Origin: a virus
Virus record (IMG/VR): IMGVR_UViG_3300030419_006726
Coordinates: 1 to 64,000 of that record
Reading direction: 5' to 3' (one strand)
Length of the DNA: 64,000 bases
Position 1 is the first letter of the stretch; every line of letters starts with the position of its first letter. A program made the translations under genes and the position numbers. Below are positions 56,657 through 64,000 of this stretch, piece by piece. The notes under the pieces are model-generated. The model ran no database searches, was not told the origin of the DNA, and saw only the letters and a program-made list of their open reading frames with translations.

Positions 56657-56923
56657 ATGCCGAAATATATTTATCGTTGTAATGAGTGTGAAGATCAATT
56701 TGAAATCTATCATTCAATGAGCGATAAGTTGAGAGATTGTGACTCTTGCGAAATAACGGGATCGTTAATACGTGTGCCTTCTTTTACTACCAAAGTGACT
56801 AGAAGCGCCAATGACAATGTAAAAGTTGGACACGTTGTGACATCTCACATTGAAGACGCAAGACAGCAGTTAAAAAAAGAAAAAGAGAAATTAACAAAAA
56901 TTACTTATAAACCAAAAAAATGA
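56657..56923 (+). CDS. FmdB-type zinc-ribbon protein
   Basis: An 88-residue protein starting MPKYIYRCNECEDQFE with the second pair CDSC about 20 residues later, a typical FmdB/CxxC regulatory-protein zinc ribbon. The C-terminal tail is Lys-rich and helical. Related proteins appear near phage late-transcription genes. It overlaps the next gene by 4 nt. Confidence 0.8.
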   Translation: MPKYIYRCNECEDQFEIYHSMSDKLRDCDSCEITGSLIRVPSFTTKVTRSANDNVKVGHVVTSHIEDARQQLKKEKEKLTKITYKPKK

Positions 56924-57261
56924 ATACAATTTTAACACTTTCAATAATGCTGACGATATCGATTGCAATAAACATATTGCTTTTTGTCTACCTCAGAAAT
57001 GTCTTATCTAAGTTGTTATTCGTATCTGAAAATTTAGGAGATTTAGAGCAAATGCTTGTAAACTTCAACAATCATTTAGCAGCTGTTTATGAGCTTGAAA
57101 CTTTTTATGGCGACGATACATTGCATCATTTGCTAGAGCATGTTGGCGATTTATCCGAACAGTTGCAAGAATTTGAAGATATTTTCTCTTTAACAAATGA
57201 GGAGAATATAGAAGTTGAGCAAGACACAGCAGAGCAGCCCGCCGAAAAGACGCCGGCGTAG
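56920..57261 (+). CDS. Single-pass membrane protein with coiled coil
   Basis: A 113-residue protein. One membrane segment (LTLSIMLTISIAINILLFVY) is followed by a probable coiled coil (LSKLLFVSENLGDLEQML and on) and an acidic tail. No family is recognised. Overlaps the sigma-factor gene by 47 nt. Confidence 0.65.
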   Translation: MNTILTLSIMLTISIAINILLFVYLRNVLSKLLFVSENLGDLEQMLVNFNNHLAAVYELETFYGDDTLHHLLEHVGDLSEQLQEFEDIFSLTNEENIEVEQDTAEQPAEKTPA

Positions 57262-57934
57262 AAGAACAAAAAGACATTATTTCACACAGGTGCATGAAGA
57301 TGCAATTATAAGATATAACAACACCTCCTGCAATATAGAGAGAGGAGAGTTGTATGTGCAGTTTATTCAACCGGCTTTTGATGAGATGGTCGACAAAATC
57401 GTCTTTACCTATAAGTTCACAAACCTTCCAAATTGCGATGAGTTGAGGGAGGAATGTAAAATATGGTTAACGACAATCTTAGAAAAATATGATCCATCAA
57501 AGGGCTCCAAGGCCTTTTCTTATTTCAGTGTTATTACAAAAAATTGGTTTATTCACAAGGTCAAAAAGAATCAGAAACGTATTAAAAGAGAAGTAGATAT
57601 TGGTGAAATATCCAAAGACATGGAAATAAAGCACCTTGCGGCATATAACGATTATCACGAACAACGTGAGGACAGGGAATTTTGGGAGCATCTCTGGGAA
57701 GAAATAGGCACGTGGTCGACAGATAACATGAAAGAGAACGAGAAGAGGGTCTTAGAGGCAATAAAGATACTTCTTTCCAATCCAGATGACATAGAAATTT
57801 TTAATAAAAAAGCTATTTATTTGTACATTAGAGAGATTACTGGCTTAAATACGAAACAAGTTGTCAACAATTTGAATAAATTGAGACAAAAATATTTTGC
57901 TTTTAAATCGGATTGGAATGAGGGAAATTTATGA
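57215..57934 (+). CDS. gp55-like late-transcription sigma factor
   Basis: A 239-residue protein from TTG 9 nt after GAGGAG. Region LREECKIWLTTILEKYDPSKGSK followed by AFSYFSVITKNWFIH matches sigma70 region 2 as in T4 gp55, which directs host RNA polymerase to late promoters. The N-terminus is Lys/Arg-rich. It has no region 4, as expected of gp55. It supports a T4-like late-gene programme. It overlaps both neighbours. Confidence 0.88.
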   Translation: MSKTQQSSPPKRRRRRRTKRHYFTQVHEDAIIRYNNTSCNIERGELYVQFIQPAFDEMVDKIVFTYKFTNLPNCDELREECKIWLTTILEKYDPSKGSKAFSYFSVITKNWFIHKVKKNQKRIKREVDIGEISKDMEIKHLAAYNDYHEQREDREFWEHLWEEIGTWSTDNMKENEKRVLEAIKILLSNPDDIEIFNKKAIYLYIREITGLNTKQVVNNLNKLRQKYFAFKSDWNEGNL

Positions 57935-58236
57935 AAAAAGACCTTGAAACTTTAATTGAAGAGGCACTAGAAAACATAAGAGACGATAGGGAGATAGCTA
58001 AAGAGCTTTTAAATGATACGGCAAATCTGATAGCAAACAAGCCTGATGATAGTCGCTATTTAGGTCCAGTTGCCGCAAAGCACGTCGAGACCTTGCAAAG
58101 ATCAAATGAGCAGCTTGTCAAACTTATTGGCATCCGACAAAAGGAAACAACAAAATCTGTTGAGCTGACAGAGGAAGACAAGTCAGAAATATTTAATATA
58201 TTAAACTCAGGAGAAATAACGCCAAATGACAATTAA
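57931..58236 (+). CDS. Hypothetical helical protein
   Basis: A 101-residue protein overlapping the sigma gene by 4 nt. It has Glu/Lys-rich helices and the block RYLGPVAAKHVETLQRSNEQLVK in the middle, likely coiled coil. Small helical proteins of this sort occur beside T4-like late genes. No family name can be given. Confidence 0.62.
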   Translation: MKKDLETLIEEALENIRDDREIAKELLNDTANLIANKPDDSRYLGPVAAKHVETLQRSNEQLVKLIGIRQKETTKSVELTEEDKSEIFNILNSGEITPNDN

Positions 58237-59764
58237 TCCCTACACATTTATATCCCCCGATGGTTCCGATCGGGTCGCCACATCGATGAACATGTCGAAC
58301 ATGTCAGAGTTTATGCATGCGCTAAATACAATGACAGTTCAATACGCCCTAGGAGATGTTGATCAGTTCGCCGGTACTAATTCTTTTCCAGCTATTGTTT
58401 TGACGGAGCCGCTAGTACTTGATGTTACAAACCCTGATAATTCGTCTAGCGAGCCAATGGAGACTATCGTTAGCGCTTTGGGCGATAACGCCGGCGTTTC
58501 ATTTGGCACTTTGACGAATCGTGGCATAACTCAGACTACTCTATTTAAAGCAAGAGTTATCGGATACCCAGGGCGCCCAGGCCCAGACGACTGTTTGCCG
58601 CTCCCAGATAATATGAATATTGAAGATCCGGTAACTAGATCTAGATTAAGGCAACACAAGACATTTTATTGGTGGAAAAGTCCGGAAGAAGAAATGCCAA
58701 CGTTGGCAATTGGCGATGTGGTAATGGTGACTTTTGAAAACAGAGAGACTTTTGACAATGGATACGCGACCCATATAATCGAAAGGACTGAGACTCCCGG
58801 AGCTATCTCTGGAGATCCAAATAGCTTGTCGGCTGATTCAATGTCCCTCTTCGATATGCAGAGTTTATTTTCTAACGGTTCTGCTAGAGAAATATTGGCA
58901 GCCGGCGAATCCGGTCCCACTGCGTTGGAAGCTTCAGCTGAATCACTTGCAGCCGTTCAATCTGTTGTTGATGAGCTGTGTAGGTGGACTGGCCCGTATC
59001 CGCTAACGGATGGTTCCGGCGCCGAAATAACTGGAGTTTATATTCAAGGCGTATTGGTCAAAGAGAGCGAAGCCGGCGCAACAGTATTGTTGCTTCGAGG
59101 TATGCAAAGAGACGGATTAGAGCCACCCAGATTTAATAGTGGCTGGAGACCGGCATATGCGAGCGCCGTCCGCGGTGGAGCCGCGCCGGCCGGCCAAATA
59201 ACCGCCGGCGACATGGAGGGCAACACAATAGGAGAGACGACCCCGGCAAACTGTAAAGACTGGGACGGCCGCTCCCCATCCAGAGCCAACCCTGGAATGA
59301 AGTCGCAAGAATTACTGATGTGGAGAAACTGTAATCCGTCCCGAGGCCGCCGCGGCCAAGAGGGATATCCCAGCTATTTTGACGGAACAGCTGGTGATAG
59401 AGCCGGCACCACTGGAGCAAATGCCTGTTCTCCATTGACTGGTCGACCCAGTGCCACAGCGCCACACGGCACGGGAAGAGCAATGGATATTAACGTTGGT
59501 AGCCGCGGCGGATTAGATGACATTGGTGATGCATACATGTGGCTGATAAATAATGCATGGAAATATGGATTTATTAGAACGGTGAGGTCAGAAAGGTGGC
59601 ACTGGGAGTATCGCCCGGGCACCAGTATGTTTAGATTTGTTGCAAATGATCATGAAACTTGGAATTCGTATTTTACGACGGCCGGCCGCGTACCCATTAG
59701 CGTTCCGCCAACTTCACCGGTTCAGACTGAAGAAGATGTAATTGCTTCTACTGGAGATTTGTAA
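58226..59764 (+). CDS. Baseplate hub-like protein with M15 D,D-carboxypeptidase domain
   Basis: A 512-residue protein. The N-terminal half has an OB-fold-like region (FKARVIGYPGRPG, LAIGDVVMVTFENR), as in gp5-type hub proteins. The C-terminal M15 peptidase has SGWRPAYASAV, HGTGRAMDIN (His414, Asp421) and RWHWEY (His459), the zinc ligands. It would cut peptidoglycan stem peptides during DNA entry. It differs from T4 gp5, which carries a lysozyme instead. Overlaps both neighbours. Confidence 0.85.
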   Translation: MTINPYTFISPDGSDRVATSMNMSNMSEFMHALNTMTVQYALGDVDQFAGTNSFPAIVLTEPLVLDVTNPDNSSSEPMETIVSALGDNAGVSFGTLTNRGITQTTLFKARVIGYPGRPGPDDCLPLPDNMNIEDPVTRSRLRQHKTFYWWKSPEEEMPTLAIGDVVMVTFENRETFDNGYATHIIERTETPGAISGDPNSLSADSMSLFDMQSLFSNGSAREILAAGESGPTALEASAESLAAVQSVVDELCRWTGPYPLTDGSGAEITGVYIQGVLVKESEAGATVLLLRGMQRDGLEPPRFNSGWRPAYASAVRGGAAPAGQITAGDMEGNTIGETTPANCKDWDGRSPSRANPGMKSQELLMWRNCNPSRGRRGQEGYPSYFDGTAGDRAGTTGANACSPLTGRPSATAPHGTGRAMDINVGSRGGLDDIGDAYMWLINNAWKYGFIRTVRSERWHWEYRPGTSMFRFVANDHETWNSYFTTAGRVPISVPPTSPVQTEEDVIASTGDL

Positions 59765-60750
59765 TGTCAGACGATAAAAGTTGCGTAAATGTAGAGAACA
59801 TTTCAGATGTTGCGTCCGATATGTTGTCCGGCATCAATAGGAGGACAAAAGATCATTATGGCCGCGGTATTTGGAACGATGTGAGTGTCCAAGCCAGCCC
59901 AAAATTTAATGCCGCTCCAAGCGAGAAAGTTATCTCTAATGGCAATGCCTGGATAGTTGTTGGCGGGCAAGATCGCTTGGGCCCATTGGAGGGCCCTGGT
60001 GGCCTAGGTGCCCGGGGCCACACCCACACTGACAAGATTGACTTGGTTGTTGGCAGACAATCCGCAGACCCAGATTACAACACCGCAACAAATCCGAGTC
60101 CTTTTAGTGACGCAGCTAGAATTTATATTTCACAAAGAACATATTGTGACAAAACTTTCGCAATCGATCACAACGATGCAAATGCAGTCCATGAGGGCAA
60201 TGAAAATAGATCTGCGGTTGTAGCAAAGGCAGATGGAGTGCGCATCATAGGCAGGGAAAGCATTAAAATTGTAACTGGAAAAGGAAAAGATGTGAAAGGC
60301 GGCCGCCATGGCGAAAGAAATTCCCAGGGCGGTAAAATTACACATATCGGCAAAATTGATCTAATTGCCGGAAACAATCTAGATGATGACGAATTCAATA
60401 GGGTCAAGACTCTACAACCCATGGTCCGCGGAAACAATTTGGTCGATGCAATACAAGATCTAACAGAGATCATAGAGAGTATACAATCGGCTACTTTAAA
60501 TTTCATTAGAAAACAAAATCGCATCAATATGTGTCTGGCATCACACACTCACATCGCATCCGGCCCGGGCATGCCTACGGGCCCATCTGTTCGGTTGGCC
60601 ACGAATGTAACTGTGAACAGCCCCACCATATTGATATCAAAAGCGACTTTGCAATTTGTAAAATACGGCCTGCTTAACTATCGTTTAAAGTTCATACAGA
60701 ATCCCGCTGCCCCAAGATATATATGCAGCAGAGGATGCAGGCTTACATAG
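59764..60750 (+). CDS. Putative baseplate or tail structural protein
   Basis: A 328-residue protein. Gly/Asn/His-rich beta segments (RGHTHTDKIDLVVGRQ, KITHIGKIDLIAGNN) repeat, suggesting a beta-helix or spike, and SHTHIASGPGMPTGPS is typical of baseplate needle/hub proteins. Its place after the hub peptidase and before a giant ORF supports a structural role. No enzyme motif is seen. Confidence 0.68.
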   Translation: MSDDKSCVNVENISDVASDMLSGINRRTKDHYGRGIWNDVSVQASPKFNAAPSEKVISNGNAWIVVGGQDRLGPLEGPGGLGARGHTHTDKIDLVVGRQSADPDYNTATNPSPFSDAARIYISQRTYCDKTFAIDHNDANAVHEGNENRSAVVAKADGVRIIGRESIKIVTGKGKDVKGGRHGERNSQGGKITHIGKIDLIAGNNLDDDEFNRVKTLQPMVRGNNLVDAIQDLTEIIESIQSATLNFIRKQNRINMCLASHTHIASGPGMPTGPSVRLATNVTVNSPTILISKATLQFVKYGLLNYRLKFIQNPAAPRYICSRGCRLT

Positions 60751-60760
60751 GAGCTATTAG

Positions 60761-63700
60761 ATGGCAGAATCTATATTTAGACAATTCCAAGACGCCGACA
60801 GCGATGGCAAGCATGATGTTTGCGCAGATGTTTCAGTTCCTGCTGTAGAGCCAGAACCATGTCCATCATGTGTGCCGAATGCAGAAGCCGTTGTGCCAAA
60901 CTGGATCGAGCAAACAGAGCCGTTTCTTAATCAAAAGACGTGTCAATATTCTGTCACGATAGATACCGATTATGATGGAACAGGTGGTGATGAGTTAGAG
61001 TCTCGTATGGCCGATGAGGACTATACATACATTGATCAGGCGATCGAAAGACTTTTAAGATTTTATGGTAAATTAGAATCTAGAGAAGATGATTTTGTAG
61101 ACGAAGATGGCAACCTCACTGGTGAACTGGGCACGGTCGACGCTTTGCGATTGGTTGCTAAAGTAACTGATTATCATTTAGGTGGCGACTCCATAATACC
61201 AAGAACGGGCGCCAAAATGAAGTTTCTGGTAACAATACCAGCATTCAATTTTGATGCTATACCGGCGTCTCAAGACACCGACGCCGAGGATTCTGGCCCC
61301 GAAATCGGCGGGGACTCCGCTTTTATCGACAGCATAGAAATGGACGTGCACGAGATAAAGGGATACTCCAGAAAAGTTAGGGCACTGCTTAGAAGGTATA
61401 CTTCGTATCATAAAATTTTTCACCAACTTGAGGCTGGAAAATTGGTCTTTGAAAATGGGAAACCATGGAATGGCCGCGATTATGCAGAAAGACTAAAAGA
61501 TGCGATCGGTGAATTGTTTGATTTTATTAAAAACAAGGATTATAAGCCATCAAAGGGTCCTGGCTTCGATCGAGCAGGTTCTGGTCGAAGGTATGCGAAT
61601 AAGGTCACGCTTGGATTTGGACAAGATGACAATGGCGGCATGAAGTTGACATACGTCACAATTACACAAACTGGATGCGAAGACGCAGCCACCACTTTTT
61701 CTTGCGATAGAGAAAAGCTCACAGGATTGTTAGCGGCTCAAGACAGCGCTTGGACTGATCCGGTGATTGTGGGCTACGCTTCCCAACTACAAGATATGGC
61801 TGAGATGGCCTCCGCTAGAGAGCCGATGCCATGGAAAGATTATGTAATTAAATATACCAATCCTTCGCTTTCTGTTTCTTATATGAACAATGCTGATAAG
61901 TTCACTTCCTGCGCCGCAGGAGATTTAAATTCTGGCATAAGAGATGGTGTTGAAGACTTCTTAAGTGGCATAATCGACTTTTCTGATATTATTGCGTACA
62001 AATTTGCAATAGGGGGATGTATAGAACTCGGAAATGACGGGCCCACCGGAGCCCTAACCCCCGCAGAAGAGAGAAGACTTAAAGATAGAATATTTGATGA
62101 AGAGTCTAGGAGAAGTTACGCAAATAGCATGGATGCGTGTAAAGATTTGCCAGCACTCCTATCAAGCCTGATCGCAAAAGAAGGTCCAGTAATTGAGAAC
62201 TTTTGGGCTGATATAGCCGACACACTAAGGCAGTGCGGCATGTACGCAGTTATGTTTGAGGCCATGTCTTGCTTATTGGGTGGTTTGTCGTTAGACGTTG
62301 CTTTGAATAAGATGTTGACAGCCGCATTTAGAAACATGTCGATGAAACATATGGAGGCGATGTGGTTGGGTCTGCCGCATGAAAGGAAGGGCCAGATCAA
62401 TGAAGAGCTTATAAGAATTTATGGCTCTCAAGACAAGCCATGGTTTGATCAATACGATGCAAGTATTAGCACCACCAACCCTGTTATGATGAGATCCACA
62501 CTGGGCGCAAGGGTTAGCGAATCAAATGAGATGATTCTTGATGCATATATTGAAGCGGTATTTGGTGTGTATACTGATGTTGATAGTTTGATGGAATTGT
62601 TGGCAGAGCTTGATAAGTTCCCCGGCCAAGAAATTATCGCTAGGGTTCTTTCTGTAATGGATTGCCCAATGCCCCCGATATTTTCTCCACCACTTGGAGA
62701 CTTTTTAAAAGATTTAGATTTGCCGTTTTGTAGAAATACGGATCCAATAGTTATACCAGAATTTGTATTTGCAAACCCGTTTACAAACTTTTCTTTACGA
62801 TTTGATTTATTAAAATTAGCTTTTGATCTCGCGTTGGATCAGTTGCTTGATTTAATCGCAAGATTAATTATAGAACTAATAAACAAGATTTTGTCTGCCC
62901 TATGTTCATTTTTATGTGCTGCAGTTGATTTAACAAATTTGGCTTCCTTGGCCTCAGAAAGCACAACCATGATACAGGATATGGTCAGCAGCGCCTTTTG
63001 TACCGAAGAGCCCACTAACGAGGATGTTACCGCAACGTTAGAAGAATTGTTCGGAAACTTTTCAGATGCATCTACCGATCAATTGCAGGCAATGTCCAAT
63101 GAAACTACAGTTTCGGACCTTACAACTGGGATGTCTAGCGTGCTAACACCCGATGAGTTGAATGATTTAATCACAGGCCAAGCTGGTACAAATACTTTAA
63201 ACTTGTTATATAATTTAATCAAAACACAGTATCCAGAATTTTTAGGAGCTTTTAGAAGCCCAACTAGTATTGGCGATATGTTTAGAGGCATAGGAGACTT
63301 ATTGCCGGCCGATTTGAAACGGGACATGCAAAACAGGTTAGACAATCGAGAAAATTTGGATGAAACTAAGCCATGTTTTTCAATATGTCCTACGCCGAGT
63401 CAGCTAGATGATTTCCAGGCATTAAGGTGCGCCTTGTTGTCCGGACTCGATGGTACAACAGAGGATCAGTGCGATGAGCAGTTTCAAAAGCTAAAAGATA
63501 GAACGGCCGATGACCTGGGTAAGTTATCTGATATCGCGCAAAAGGGAATAGGCCAACATATAGCCGATGGCTTGCCAGATATTGGCACTGGTTGTGACGC
63601 GATTGCATCGATTAATTCCGATGAGATGTTGAGTATGTCATCGGAAGCTAACGCGGATGTTTCAAACTTTTTACAAGAAATACTCATTCACGATTTGATT

Positions 63701-64000
63701 GGAAGAAAAGGGTTCTTATCTTATATTTTGTCTGACACCATGGGTGTTCCCTACACAAGACACTTGTCGCGCACAAGAGTGAGGCTTTTTTATTACAACT
63801 CCGTAGATGAGGTTCCGACCTGGGCGCAGAGCGGCACCTTCACAGATGTGTCTAAAGGGTTTCTCCCATCCACAGTCGCAGTTTGGCTACAAGACAGTTT
63901 ACAGAGTTCAGATTTTATATACAGCGCCACAAATTCGTCTGCTGGCAGCATAGACCTTGAACAAATGATACAACTGCGATCGGATGCCGGCACGGCCGAC
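60761..64000 (+). CDS. Giant virion-protein ORF, truncated by the window end
   Basis: The ATG at 60761 opens 1,080 codons without a stop to the last base, so the protein is longer than 1,080 residues. It starts MAESIFRQFQDADSDGKHDV. It is mixed acidic and hydrophobic with Cys-x-x-Cys pairs (CPSCVP, and SICPTPSQ at about residue 872) and a long hydrophobic-helical region around residues 685-730. Context (baseplate genes) suggests a very large tail or baseplate protein. No family is recognised. Confidence 0.72.
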   Translation, partial: MAESIFRQFQDADSDGKHDVCADVSVPAVEPEPCPSCVPNAEAVVPNWIEQTEPFLNQKTCQYSVTIDTDYDGTGGDELESRMADEDYTYIDQAIERLLRFYGKLESREDDFVDEDGNLTGELGTVDALRLVAKVTDYHLGGDSIIPRTGAKMKFLVTIPAFNFDAIPASQDTDAEDSGPEIGGDSAFIDSIEMDVHEIKGYSRKVRALLRRYTSYHKIFHQLEAGKLVFENGKPWNGRDYAERLKDAIGELFDFIKNKDYKPSKGPGFDRAGSGRRYANKVTLGFGQDDNGGMKLTYVTITQTGCEDAATTFSCDREKLTGLLAAQDSAWTDPVIVGYASQLQDMAEMASAREPMPWKDYVIKYTNPSLSVSYMNNADKFTSCAAGDLNSGIRDGVEDFLSGIIDFSDIIAYKFAIGGCIELGNDGPTGALTPAEERRLKDRIFDEESRRSYANSMDACKDLPALLSSLIAKEGPVIENFWADIADTLRQCGMYAVMFEAMSCLLGGLSLDVALNKMLTAAFRNMSMKHMEAMWLGLPHERKGQINEELIRIYGSQDKPWFDQYDASISTTNPVMMRSTLGARVSESNEMILDAYIEAVFGVYTDVDSLMELLAELDKFPGQEIIARVLSVMDCPMPPIFSPPLGDFLKDLDLPFCRNTDPIVIPEFVFANPFTNFSLRFDLLKLAFDLALDQLLDLIARLIIELINKILSALCSFLCAAVDLTNLASLASESTTMIQDMVSSAFCTEEPTNEDVTATLEELFGNFSDASTDQLQAMSNETTVSDLTTGMSSVLTPDELNDLITGQAGTNTLNLLYNLIKTQYPEFLGAFRSPTSIGDMFRGIGDLLPADLKRDMQNRLDNRENLDETKPCFSICPTPSQLDDFQALRCALLSGLDGTTEDQCDEQFQKLKDRTADDLGKLSDIAQKGIGQHIADGLPDIGTGCDAIASINSDEMLSMSSEANADVSNFLQEILIHDLIGRKGFLSYILSDTMGVPYTRHLSRTRVRLFYYNSVDEVPTWAQSGTFTDVSKGFLPSTVAVWLQDSLQSSDFIYSATNSSAGSIDLEQMIQLRSDAGTAD

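Noticed and set aside
1-64000. CRISPR arrays, insertion sequences, integrase and attachment sites
   Set aside because: I saw no regularly spaced repeats, transposase motifs, terminal inverted repeats or integrase genes.

Overview
The window looks like part of a large tailed-phage genome, most probably a T4-like myovirus of a Gram-negative, possibly marine, bacterium. The support is: a gp55-like late sigma factor (57215), a baseplate-type protein with an M15 peptidase domain (58226), further virion-like genes, six tRNAs plus a complete tmRNA, and phage-typical auxiliary genes (PIN-PhoH, thymidine kinase, Hsp20, PD-(D/E)XK nuclease). Every gene I can support lies on the + strand, and most are packed with 1-15 nt overlaps. 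The host cannot be read from the sequence; the sigma70-like promoters and lipobox fit a proteobacterium.

Layout. (1) 1-5.5 kb is visibly GC-rich. It carries a MoxR-type AAA+ ATPase, a metallopeptidase-like/VWA partner, a double zinc-knuckle protein and hypotheticals; four of its genes follow near-identical promoter elements (TTGAAT, 18-19 nt, ACGTCTAA). (2) 5.5-10.4 kb is AT-richer and holds a tandem array of at least twelve small, divergent proteins with one SH3/KOW-like pattern, broken by a 440-bp structured non-coding stretch. (3) 10.9-19.7 kb is probably a head-associated module: proteins with capsid-targeting-like amphipathic helices (two share an identical 44-nt start), a zincin, a protamine-like peptide, a 947-aa ligase-like/HxGH nucleotidyltransferase fusion and an acidic scaffold-like protein. 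(4) 19.7-31.3 kb holds a candidate structured RNA, the tmRNA (tag ANNNNHFDSVRLAA), FKBP, Hsp20, a YiiX-like peptidase, a cytidylyltransferase, thymidine kinase, a SpoU methyltransferase, tRNAs for Arg, Leu, Gly, Lys, Ile/Met(CAT) and Thr, PIN-PhoH, a second zincin and a RecB/Cas4-like nuclease. (5) 31.3-56.4 kb is a 25-kb glycan island: three GT4 enzymes, four Maf/DUF115-like domains, two NeuB-type synthases, a CMP-sugar synthetase, GT8 and other transferases, dioxygenases, methyltransferases, FdtA and DegT homologues, epimerase, sulfotransferase, radical SAM and HAD enzymes. (6) 56.4-64 kb returns to phage core: late sigma factor, baseplate/hub genes and a giant ORF leaving the window.

How it fits together. 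The glycan island encodes most steps expected for making, activating, attaching and decorating a nonulosonic (sialic-like) acid, plus a partial 3-amino-deoxyhexose route, so this phage probably builds or remodels a surface glycan on its host or its own particle. The tRNAs, SpoU enzyme and tmRNA suggest control over translation. The head module may deliver enzymes with the DNA. The most novel-looking elements are the SH3-like array, the NeuB/Maf island, the ligase-nucleotidyltransferase fusion and the promoter-linked MoxR/VWA module. All functions are inferred from motifs read by eye; no database search was run.
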